A stretch of DNA of 64,000 nucleotides from Bacteroidota bacterium (GTDB lineage: Bacteria > Bacteroidota > Ignavibacteria > Kapaibacteriales > UBA2268), in contig JARKQC010000179.1 in NCBI GenBank assembly GCA_029974985.1, positions 45,055 to 109,054 of the forward strand. Reading direction: 5' to 3'. The position numbers and the translations under genes were made by a program. This document shows positions 9,823 through 16,739 of the stretch, one piece after another. The stretch's first letter is position 1; each line of letters opens with the position of its first letter. Below the pieces are notes generated by a model that saw nothing but the letters and a program-made list of their open reading frames with translations, searched no databases and had not been told where the DNA came from.

Positions 9823-10397
9823 AAATAATTACAATTATAATATTATTACTATTTTTATCATCTTGTAATCCAGATAGATTTATAATTAATACTAAATCTC
9901 AAAATACGATATTTGGGAAAATTTTAGATGGCCTTGATAGTTTTGAACAAATTAATTATAATACTTTTATATTGAGTGAAGGGAGAGTAGCAATTCGAAC
10001 TTATCTACAAACTCAAAATGATATTAGTTTTAATTATGATTTAATTTCTGGCGATACAATTATATTTGTTTTAAGAACAGTAGAAAAAAAATACGATAAT
10101 GAAAATGGTATTAAAATTATAATTGATAAAAATTCAACAAAAATCTTTGAAAATAAAAAATTAATAAATGAAATAAAAGAAATAATAACAAAAAATAATC
10201 AAACTCGCTATATAAATATTCGTAATATCGGTAATATTATTCATTTTACTCAAGATTGCGAAAAATTTACAGTAAAATCAAATATTCCCGCAACTGATTA
10301 TTTATTTATTCAATCTTTAAAAAATAGTAAAATATTGATTTCTGGTTTAGAATACGAACAAATTATAGAAAATTATTCAAAAAAAATTTATTATTAA
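9819..10397 (+). CDS. Small lipoprotein of unknown function
   Basis: 192 residues with a lipoprotein signal (IITIIILLLFLSSCNP). The mature part is rich in Ile, Asn and Lys with no recognisable domain. Its ATG overlaps the TGA of the preceding lipoprotein (ATGA), a strong sign of translational coupling and a shared role at the outer membrane. Its stop lies only 10 bases before the sigma-28 -35 element of the flagellin promoter, with no terminator between, so some read-through into fliC is possible. Confidence 0.65.
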   Translation: MKIITIIILLLFLSSCNPDRFIINTKSQNTIFGKILDGLDSFEQINYNTFILSEGRVAIRTYLQTQNDISFNYDLISGDTIIFVLRTVEKKYDNENGIKIIIDKNSTKIFENKKLINEIKEIITKNNQTRYINIRNIGNIIHFTQDCEKFTVKSNIPATDYLFIQSLKNSKILISGLEYEQIIENYSKKIYY

Positions 10398-10406
10398 AAT
10401 TTTTCC

Positions 10407-10433
10407 TAAAGTTTTTTATTAAGCTGACGATAT
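10407..10433 (+). promoter_or_regulatory. Sigma-28 (FliA) promoter of fliC
   Basis: The -35 element is TAAAGTTT at 10407-10414, identical to the enteric sigma-28 consensus. After exactly 11 bases comes GACGATAT at 10426-10433, matching the -10 consensus GCCGATAA at six of eight positions. Transcription should start near 10440, giving a leader of about 70 nt before the flagellin ATG at 10511. Confidence 0.85.
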
Positions 10434-10440
10434 AAAGGGT

Positions 10441-10504
10441 GGAGGAGATTTTTTTTAATAAATGGCAGGATGCCCGGAAATAATTTAACTTTTTTACATG
10501 GAGG
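10441..10504 (+). promoter_or_regulatory. fliC 5' leader with GGA motifs and strong Shine-Dalgarno
   Basis: The leader holds GGAGGA at 10441-10446, a small hairpin GGCA-GGA-TGCC at 10464-10474 that presents GGA in its loop, CCGGAAA just after it, and GGAGG at 10500-10504, which is the Shine-Dalgarno six bases before the fliC ATG. GGA in a hairpin loop plus GGA overlapping the ribosome site is the arrangement bound by CsrA in flagellin leaders of other bacteria. That CsrA acts here is inference; csrA and fliW are not in the window. A tiny eight-codon reading frame starts at 10462 within the leader. Confidence 0.5.
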
Positions 10505-10510
10505 TTTATT

Positions 10511-11482
10511 ATGGCTACGGCTATATCCGGTGGATCCAGAATCCGCACAAACACACCTGCTGAAAATGCTTATAACGCATTAAGAGCATCAAATGATAAT
10601 ATTGCATTACGTCAGTTGAGAATTTCAACTGGTAAAAGAATTAATGCCGCATCTGACGACGTTGCTGGTTATATTACTTCGAGAGCATTGCAAGCACGTA
10701 ATACTTCTTTAAAATCAGCTCTTAAATCTGTTGGTGAAGCAAAGAACGTTACAGCTATTGTTCAAGACTCACTTGATAATATTCAAGGATTATTAAACGA
10801 TATTAAACAATTAGCTTCTAGTGCCGCTTCTGGTGCTTTAGGTACTGATGAAAAAGTTGCTTTAGCAAAAGGTGCTTTCAGATTAAGTCAACAAATCCAA
10901 ACTATTGTAGATTCTACAGTATTCGGTGGACGTGAATTATTAAGTGGAACGTTCTCGGGTGATTGGAATATTGGATTTAGTTCAAAGAGTGAGTTAATTA
11001 CAATTGGCGTTAATTTGAAAAAAGACAATATCAAAGATTTTAATATTACTGGTGCAACAAGTAATGACTTTAATTTGAATTCAGTTGGTACAAAAATTGG
11101 TTCTAAAGCATCTGAGGCTGCAAACTTTGCCGCTGTTGAAGGTCTTAAATTAAAAGACTTAGATTCAATTAATGATTCAGATCTTGGTATTTTCTCTGAT
11201 AAAAATATTGCTAAAACATTAGAGAGTTTATCTAATGCTATTAACAACGTGAATAAAGTTGCTTCTTATGTGGGTGGTGTTGACGCTCGTTTGTCATCAC
11301 AAGAGAAATTATTAACTTCTCAAATCACTAACTATAATGCCGCTGTTTCACGTATCGAAGATGCTGATGTTGCTGAAGAACAATTAGAGTTGATTAAAGC
11401 TCAATTCTTACAAAATACTTCAATTATATCATTATCGCAGGCGAATCAAAATCCGCAATCTTTCCTCCAACTTTTTAGATAA
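10511..11482 (+). CDS. fliC: Flagellin (filament protein)
   Basis: 323 residues, a compact flagellin with conserved ends and a short middle. The N-terminal D0/D1 helix shows ASNDNIALRQLRISTGKRINAASDD followed by GEAKNVTAIVQDSLDNI; the C-terminal helix has RIEDADVAEEQLELIKAQFLQ and ends SLSQANQNPQSFLQLFR. The outer domains are much reduced. The protein is exported through the hollow flagellum and polymerises into the filament. The ATG is preceded by a strong GGAGG and by a sigma-28 promoter. A perfect hairpin follows the gene before fliS. Confidence 0.95.
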   Translation: MATAISGGSRIRTNTPAENAYNALRASNDNIALRQLRISTGKRINAASDDVAGYITSRALQARNTSLKSALKSVGEAKNVTAIVQDSLDNIQGLLNDIKQLASSAASGALGTDEKVALAKGAFRLSQQIQTIVDSTVFGGRELLSGTFSGDWNIGFSSKSELITIGVNLKKDNIKDFNITGATSNDFNLNSVGTKIGSKASEAANFAAVEGLKLKDLDSINDSDLGIFSDKNIAKTLESLSNAINNVNKVASYVGGVDARLSSQEKLLTSQITNYNAAVSRIEDADVAEEQLELIKAQFLQNTSIISLSQANQNPQSFLQLFR

Positions 11483-11529
11483 TAAAGAGTAATGGACTGA
11501 TTGTAGTTCAGGGATGAATTTTATAAATG

Positions 11530-11560
11530 CAATAGGCGGAAAAATTAAAACCGCCTATTG
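11530..11560 (+). promoter_or_regulatory. Perfect stem-loop between fliC and fliS
   Basis: Ten-base arms CAATAGGCGG and CCGCCTATTG enclose an 11-nt loop. On the plus strand no T-tract follows (the next bases are TAAATAAAAA), so it is not a classic intrinsic terminator. It may protect the 3' end of the abundant flagellin mRNA or reduce read-through into fliS. Confidence 0.65.
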
Positions 11561-11595
11561 TAAATAAAAAAAATAAAAATTGGAAGAAAATTATT

Positions 11596-11946
11596 ATGTC
11601 GAATATCGCTCAACAAATTGCCGCAAGTAAAGTTTACGGCGGAGATAAAGGAAAAATACCTTCATATTTAGAACAAGAAGTTCTAACTTGGAGTAAAGAA
11701 AAAATTATACTTAAGATGTATGATTTATTTCTCGTTAGTGCTAAAAAAGGAGACGTTTCAAAAATGAATCGTGTTCTTATTGAACTAATGAGTTCCTTAA
11801 ACTTTGAATACGAAGAAGTATCATCAAGGCTTTATAGATTATATGAATATTGCCAAAGATTGATAGTTCAGCGTAAATACAATGATGCTTATCTTATTAT
11901 TAAAGAATTGCGTGTAACTTGGGCGCAAGCATTTAATATTGAATAA
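11596..11946 (+). CDS. fliS: FliS-like flagellin export chaperone
   Basis: 116 residues, all-helical, with the FliS pattern: an early SKEKIILKMYDLFLVSAKKGD, a central IELMSSLNFE and a late LYRLYEYCQRLIVQRKYNDAYLIIKELRVTW. FliS binds the C-terminal helix of newly made flagellin, stops it polymerising in the cytoplasm and hands it to the export gate. A purine-rich GGAAG lies ahead of the ATG. Position directly between flagellin and cap genes supports the call even though the sequence is divergent. Confidence 0.82.
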   Translation: MSNIAQQIAASKVYGGDKGKIPSYLEQEVLTWSKEKIILKMYDLFLVSAKKGDVSKMNRVLIELMSSLNFEYEEVSSRLYRLYEYCQRLIVQRKYNDAYLIIKELRVTWAQAFNIE

Positions 11947-11972
11947 TTTATAATGAATAAAAAGGTTTAATA

Positions 11973-13397
11973 ATGAATGGTTTATCTGGTCTTTTAGGAA
12001 GTTCTAATCAAATGGACTCACTTGTTGATGCTTATAAACAAACTCAACAAAAAAAATTAGATGAATTGAATGCTAAAAAATCTCTTCTTCAGACGAGAAA
12101 ATCATTTTATTCGACTTTTAAATCAAGAATAGATAGCTTAGTTAGTGAAATTGATAAACTTACTCGTAGTTCTGCTATTGATAAATTTTCTGCAAAATCA
12201 ATCACTTCTTCTGATTCAAAAATTGTCTCTGCTTCTGCAAAAGGAAATGCAATTTTAGGTGATAATTCTATTAAAGTAGAAAAACTTGCAAAAAATGATG
12301 TTTTAATATCCAATAGAGCAAATTTAACTGACGCGTTTAACGAGTCTGCTGGAAATCAAACATTTAATATTACTATAGGCGACAAAACAAAAGAAGTTTC
12401 AGTTGATTTTGACGGTACTGAAACTTATGAACAAGCAATGAAAAAAATTGTTGTTGCTATTAATAGAACAAGTGATATCGAAGTAAATGCATCGTTTGTT
12501 AAAGATACAAATTCTACGGGACGAATTTCTTTAACTGCAAAAAATCCCGGTTCAGAGAATAAAATTCTCTTTTCTAATAACTCTGCTTTATCAAAAATTG
12601 GATTAGATCCCGATGCATTGTTTAGTAATACAAATTCGAGAGTTGTATCAACAAACACACAAGCTGGTTATTTAGAAGATGAATTTGTTAATCTTGATTC
12701 AAAATTCCAACTTAATGGCATAACCATCACTCGTAGTACTAATAAAATTGATGACGTTCTCGATGGAGTTACTTTAAATCTTCTTAAAACACAAGATTTA
12801 GATAGCGCCCCCGTGAATTTAAAAACCGAAGTTGATAGTAGTTCAGTTCAAAACTTTGTTAAAGGACTACTTACATCAATTAATGATATAATATCAAATA
12901 TTAGTTCTAATACTGATATAAAACGAAATGATCCAGCTATGACGTCATTATTCCAAGGGATAAAAAATATTTTGCTCGAAAAATTTGGCGATAGTGGAGA
13001 TGGTGAACTTAGATATTTAACTGAAATTGGGATAAAATTTGACAAAAATGGTTTTATCGCAATTTCAGATGAAGATTTATTTAAAAAAGAATTAGAAAAA
13101 GATCCGCAGAAATTTGCAAATATGTTTGTTGGTTCAAATGGATTAGCAAAAAAAGTTGATAAGTTAATCGCTCCATACAAAGGTTCGGGTGGATTAGTTG
13201 CATCACGATCAGCATCTTTGAATGAGCAAATTAATAATTCAATGAAAAAAATTGAGAGTACGCAAGAAAAAATTGATTTTCAAGCAGATGCTCTAAAAAA
13301 ACAATATCAAAATTATTTAAAATTATTTTATCAAGCACAAAACCAAAGTACCTATTTGAGCGGTTTCTCAACTGATACTTCTGGATTGTTAATATAA
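11973..13397 (+). CDS. fliD: Flagellar filament cap protein FliD (HAP2)
   Basis: 474 residues. The N-terminus (MNGLSGLLGSSNQMDSLVDAY, then a coiled coil of KLDELNAKKSLLQTRKSF) and the C-terminal coiled coil (EQINNSMKKIESTQEKIDFQ, then LKKQYQNYLKLFYQAQNQ) are those of FliD, which caps the growing filament and folds flagellin subunits. The middle carries the hook-associated-type beta domains (VDFDGTETYEQAMKKIVVAIN and similar). Located right after fliS with a 26-base gap, in the same transcript. Confidence 0.93.
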   Translation: MNGLSGLLGSSNQMDSLVDAYKQTQQKKLDELNAKKSLLQTRKSFYSTFKSRIDSLVSEIDKLTRSSAIDKFSAKSITSSDSKIVSASAKGNAILGDNSIKVEKLAKNDVLISNRANLTDAFNESAGNQTFNITIGDKTKEVSVDFDGTETYEQAMKKIVVAINRTSDIEVNASFVKDTNSTGRISLTAKNPGSENKILFSNNSALSKIGLDPDALFSNTNSRVVSTNTQAGYLEDEFVNLDSKFQLNGITITRSTNKIDDVLDGVTLNLLKTQDLDSAPVNLKTEVDSSSVQNFVKGLLTSINDIISNISSNTDIKRNDPAMTSLFQGIKNILLEKFGDSGDGELRYLTEIGIKFDKNGFIAISDEDLFKKELEKDPQKFANMFVGSNGLAKKVDKLIAPYKGSGGLVASRSASLNEQINNSMKKIESTQEKIDFQADALKKQYQNYLKLFYQAQNQSTYLSGFSTDTSGLLI

Positions 13398-13419
13398 ACA
13401 AAAAATTGTGAGGCTTAAA

Positions 13420-13818
13420 ATGATAAGTGCAGTAACAGGTTTACCTGAATTAATGATTGATAGACAAAATGACGTGCATATTGATATTGAATCAAATGCA
13501 GGACGTTTAGGTAATACATCAAATAAAAACTCTAATAATCAAAAAAGCGTAGAAGAAAATCAACAACAAACAAAAGAAAAAAAATTCAATCAAGAATCTA
13601 TTGATGAACTTAATAAAGAGTTAGGGAATTTCCTTCGTGGCAATAAATTAAATGCTGAGTTTATGTTTGAAAAAGATGCTAATCAATTAGTTATGAAATT
13701 AATTGATAGCAGTACCAAAGAAGTAGTACGCCAAGTACCACCCGAATTTATGCTGAAAATTGCTAAGATGATATCAAGTCAAATTGATGGTGGAGCTTTG
13801 GCTGATGCTAAAGTATGA
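13420..13818 (+). CDS. flaG: FlaG family flagellar protein
   Basis: About 132 residues. The C-terminal half is the FlaG signature: LNKELGNFLRG...LNAEFMFEKDANQLVMKLIDS then EVVRQVPPEFMLKIAKMI. The N-terminal third is a low-complexity Asn/Gln/Lys linker. FlaG affects filament length in several bacteria and is usually next to fliD, as here. The ATG at 13420 is preferred; a GTG at 13408 would add four residues. The next gene starts inside its last codons. Confidence 0.87.
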   Translation: MISAVTGLPELMIDRQNDVHIDIESNAGRLGNTSNKNSNNQKSVEENQQQTKEKKFNQESIDELNKELGNFLRGNKLNAEFMFEKDANQLVMKLIDSSTKEVVRQVPPEFMLKIAKMISSQIDGGALADAKV

Positions 13819-14155
13819 TGAAGTATTATCATTATTAAATAGAACTAAAGAAATTACTTATAATATTAATGGTAGTTTAGTTGATTCTTTAAATGATAAT
13901 TATGAAGATATTGTTGCACTATATTCATCAAGAAAAATCCATCTTGATGTTTTACAAAATTTCTTTGATTCAAAATCAATAAAAAATTTTTCTCAAAGAG
14001 AAAATGAAATTATTAATGAGTTAGTAAAAGAAATAATTGAAATTGATAACAAAAACCTTGATTTTATTGATAAAAAAGTACAAATTACAAAAAAAACTTT
14101 AAAAGAAATTCAGAAAAAAAAATCCGTATTACTTTATAGCAAGAGTTCATTATGA
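13805..14155 (+). CDS. Small helical flagellar protein, FliT/FlgN-like chaperone candidate
   Basis: 116 residues from the ATG at 13805, which overlaps the end of flaG by 14 bases; an ATG at 13784 would give a longer overlap. It is highly charged and predicted fully helical (ending in KKVQITKKTLKEIQKKK), with no enzyme motif. The size, helical content and position directly after fliD-flaG are those of FliT or FlgN export chaperones, but sequence identity is too low to be sure. The stop overlaps the next gene's ATG (ATGA). Confidence 0.6.
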   Translation: MLKYDEVLSLLNRTKEITYNINGSLVDSLNDNYEDIVALYSSRKIHLDVLQNFFDSKSIKNFSQRENEIINELVKEIIEIDNKNLDFIDKKVQITKKTLKEIQKKKSVLLYSKSSL

Positions 14156-14400
14156 ATATAGATATAATTAATAATATCGAAAAAGCTTATGGCTTAAAAA
14201 TTACAAAAAATTCTCGTAAATCTAATTCTATGAATGATTTAGAAACAGAGGAAAAAACATCTAAATCTGATACTCTTGAAATTTCCGGTGATGTAAAAAA
14301 AATAAATCTTATTCAATCAAAATTAAAAAGTAATTATTACAACAATAATGATGTTATCAAAGAGATAGCAAAACGTTTAATTGAATATCAAGAAATATAA
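14152..14400 (+). CDS. flgM: FlgM-like anti-sigma-28 factor
   Basis: 82 residues. The C-terminal half reads SDTLEISGDVKKI...LIQSKLKSNYYNNNDVIKEIAKRLIEY, which follows the FlgM plan: D.vEIS..a..., then a basic helix, .g.Y.vd...IA...l. The N-terminal half is short, polar and probably disordered, as in FlgM. By family rule it would bind sigma-28 until the hook is complete and then be exported, releasing filament transcription. This fits the sigma-28 promoter in front of fliC. It overlaps the preceding gene by four bases and is followed by a terminator. Confidence 0.62.
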   Translation: MNIDIINNIEKAYGLKITKNSRKSNSMNDLETEEKTSKSDTLEISGDVKKINLIQSKLKSNYYNNNDVIKEIAKRLIEYQEI

Positions 14401-14431
14401 AAAATTAGTATTTTTGTAGTTATATTGAAAG

Positions 14432-14460
14432 ATTTCCATTATTAAATGGAAATTTTTTTG
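14432..14460 (+). terminator. Intrinsic terminator of the flagellar operon
   Basis: Nine-base perfect stem (ATTTCCATT / AATGGAAAT) with a four-base loop and a run of seven T. It lies 31 bases after the flgM-like stop and closes the flagellar block. Confidence 0.88.
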
Positions 14461-14532
14461 TTTATAATGAAATTTAATAATAAAAAAACGTCTAATAATA
14501 TTTGTTGTTTCAAATTTAGATAGTGTATTTAA

Positions 14533-14538
14533 GGGAGG
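14533..14538 (+). promoter_or_regulatory. Strong Shine-Dalgarno deciding the ssb start
   Basis: GGGAGG, eight bases before the ATG at 14547. It fixes the ssb start there rather than at the in-frame GTG at 14523, which lies upstream of the site. Confidence 0.85.
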
Positions 14539-14546
14539 TATTTTTT

Positions 14547-15062
14547 ATGTCGAGGACATTAAACAAAGTTATGTTGATTGGTAATGTTGGAAAAAGTCCA
14601 GAATTGAAACACACACCAAGTGGAATTCCCGTAGCTTCATTTAGAATAGCTACTTCTGAGTCTTGGAAAGATAAAGATGGCTCAGTCCAAGAGCATACTG
14701 ATTGGCATAATATAGTAGCGTGGCGTGGTTTGGCTGATGTTGTAAATAAAATTGTTAAAAAAGGCACAAGAGTATATGTCGAGGGTAAACTAAGAACAAG
14801 AAAATATGATGATAAAAATAATATTAGAAAATTCTATGTAGAAATTCTTGCAGATAATATTCTTTTATTAGATAATAAAAAGCTGAATAATACTGAATCT
14901 AATGATGATTTCAAAACTTTTGATTTTTCTAATGAAGACTTAGATGATGATTTTTATTCCGTTGGATTTGATAATCAATTTGATAAAACTCTATCCAAGT
15001 CAGATGATATTGATTTTGATAAATTTGATGATTCTTTTGATAAAGATGAACTATTATACTAA
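14547..15062 (+). CDS. ssb: Single-stranded DNA-binding protein
   Basis: 171 residues. The OB-fold occupies the first 110: LNKVMLIGNVGKSPELKHTPSG, VASFRIATSESW, TDWHNIVAWRGLADVV and KKGTRVYVEGKLRTRKY. The rest is a very acidic Asp/Asn/Phe/Ser-rich tail (FDKFDDSFDKDE and similar). Bacterial SSB normally ends in an acidic tip DxDxPF that docks partner proteins; here the tip is DELLY, so the canonical Phe ending is absent. It protects single-stranded DNA in replication and repair. The MCE gene begins 33 bases downstream. Confidence 0.95.
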   Translation: MSRTLNKVMLIGNVGKSPELKHTPSGIPVASFRIATSESWKDKDGSVQEHTDWHNIVAWRGLADVVNKIVKKGTRVYVEGKLRTRKYDDKNNIRKFYVEILADNILLLDNKKLNNTESNDDFKTFDFSNEDLDDDFYSVGFDNQFDKTLSKSDDIDFDKFDDSFDKDELLY

Positions 15063-15095
15063 AAAATACAATTTTATATATTAATAATTTTAATA

Positions 15096-16043
15096 ATGGA
15101 AAATCAAAAAAATAAAGAAATAATAGTTGGGATAGTTTCATTTTTAGCAATTGCTTTATTATTCATTGGAATCATTCTCGGAAAAGGAATGAAAGTAAGC
15201 ACTAATGATAAACTATTAAAAATTCGATTTCCAAATTCTGGCGGAATACAAGTAAGTGAACCCGTTGTTGTAAATGGAGTTAAACGCGGTTCCGTTATCG
15301 GTGTTAAAAATGATAATAGCTCGGTATTAGTTACTATTGAATTAGATAATTATAATGATATAAAAATTGATGCAAAAGCAAAAATTACTTTACTCGAAAT
15401 TACTGGTGGAAAGAAAATTGAAATTTTCCCTGGCATTGAAAAAGAAAAGTTTTCTTTAAAAAATGAGATGATTGGTATTACTCCACCAGATATTGCTGAA
15501 TTAGTATCATTAGTTGGCGAAGTCTCTGGCGATGCTATTACATTAGTTAGACGTCTCGATACTATTGCCGCCGCTGGAACAGAGCTTTTTGCTGATGGAA
15601 AATTTGTTCAAGATTTAAAATATTCTGCTAATAATGCTTCCGAATTAGCAACAAATGTAAATCTATTTTTTAATGATAATAAACTGAAATTAAATCAAAC
15701 ATTAAATAATTTAGATATTTTGACAAAAAATTTAAAAAATGCAATTGATAAACACGAACCAAGCGTTGGACGAATATTAAATGATGTCGAATTTGCGCTA
15801 AAAGATGCAAGAATTTTACTAACAAATGCTGATTCTACTATCGTAGATGCAAATAAATTAGTTTCTAATCTTAATATGATAACAAACGAAATTAAAGATG
15901 GAAATGGTCTTGTAAATAAATTAATTTATGATAAAGATTTAAACCAAAAATTAGATAGCACTTTTATATATCTTAGTGATTTGATTTTTATGATTAAGAA
16001 CTATGGAGTTAATGTAAACGTAAGATTAGGCTCAAGACCATAA
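15096..16043 (+). CDS. MCE/MlaD-family lipid transport protein
   Basis: 315 residues. One N-terminal membrane helix (IIVGIVSFLAIALLFIGIILG, residues 9-29) is followed by a single MCE domain (about 35-115) with VSEPVVVNGVKRGSVIGV and ITLLEITGGKKIEIFPG. The remainder is a long helical tail rich in Asn and Leu that in this family builds a channel or a bridge across the periplasm. MlaD-type proteins bind phospholipid and work with an MlaE permease and MlaF ATPase. Neither is adjacent, so the partners must be elsewhere. Confidence 0.88.
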   Translation: MENQKNKEIIVGIVSFLAIALLFIGIILGKGMKVSTNDKLLKIRFPNSGGIQVSEPVVVNGVKRGSVIGVKNDNSSVLVTIELDNYNDIKIDAKAKITLLEITGGKKIEIFPGIEKEKFSLKNEMIGITPPDIAELVSLVGEVSGDAITLVRRLDTIAAAGTELFADGKFVQDLKYSANNASELATNVNLFFNDNKLKLNQTLNNLDILTKNLKNAIDKHEPSVGRILNDVEFALKDARILLTNADSTIVDANKLVSNLNMITNEIKDGNGLVNKLIYDKDLNQKLDSTFIYLSDLIFMIKNYGVNVNVRLGSRP

Positions 16044-16070
16044 TATTAAATTTACAAAAAGGAAAGAATA

Positions 16071-16733
16071 ATGTCGCTTAAACCAACTCCAGTAAATGAT
16101 GAATTGTTTGAATATTTGAAAAATAATTTCTCTTCGGAGGATTTATTCTTACAAAACTTATTAGTCGAAGCGAAAGAAAATGAGATTCCTAACATCTCAA
16201 TTTCACCCGAGCAAGGGCTTTTTATGCAGTTTATAATTAAAACAATTAATGCAAAAAATGTATTAGAAGTGGGTACTCTTGCTGGATATTCAGCTATTAC
16301 TATGGCAAGAGCAATGCCGCAAAATTCCAAATTACTTACTATAGAAACTGAATATAAACACGCAATTTTTGCAGAAAGAAAAATTCAAGAAGCGGGCTTA
16401 TCTCATATTATTTCTATTCAAAATAGTGATGCAATAGAATTTTTAAAAGTATATCAAGATGATGAACCTTTGGATTTTATATTTGTTGATGCCGATAAAC
16501 CAAATTATGCAAAATATCTCGATATACTTACACCAAAATTAAGAATTGGTGGTATTTTTGCTGCAGATAATGCCTTTGCTTTTGGATTTGTTACTGCTTC
16601 TAAACCCGAAAAAAGAACTACTGATGTGAAATCTATCACTGGATTTAATAATTATTTTCGTAATCACGAGCAATATTCTGTATGTATGGTGCCAGTTGGA
16701 GATGGATTGATTATGGGAGTTAAAATTAAATAA
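16071..16733 (+). CDS. SAM-dependent O-methyltransferase (COMT-like)
   Basis: 220 residues with the class I O-methyltransferase pattern: SPEQGLFMQFIIKTINAKNVLEVGTLAGYSA gives the SAM-binding VLEVGTLAGYSA, and DFIFVDADKPNYAKYLD carries the metal-binding Asp of the family. The late AADNAFAFGFV replaces the usual .DN.LW.G segment. The substrate is probably a catechol-like small molecule, but it is not predictable. An AAGGAAAG precedes the ATG. It sits in a tight plus-strand run with the next gene seven bases away. Confidence 0.88.
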   Translation: MSLKPTPVNDELFEYLKNNFSSEDLFLQNLLVEAKENEIPNISISPEQGLFMQFIIKTINAKNVLEVGTLAGYSAITMARAMPQNSKLLTIETEYKHAIFAERKIQEAGLSHIISIQNSDAIEFLKVYQDDEPLDFIFVDADKPNYAKYLDILTPKLRIGGIFAADNAFAFGFVTASKPEKRTTDVKSITGFNNYFRNHEQYSVCMVPVGDGLIMGVKIK

Positions 16734-16739
16734 AAATTT

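Noticed and set aside
10462..10488. Eight-codon leader frame before fliC as a regulatory uORF
   Set aside because: The purine-rich site lies about 16 bases upstream, too far for good initiation; kept only as a note in the leader entry.
10888..11247. Open frame opposite the flagellin gene
   Set aside because: Antisense shadow of fliC without start signals or family match.
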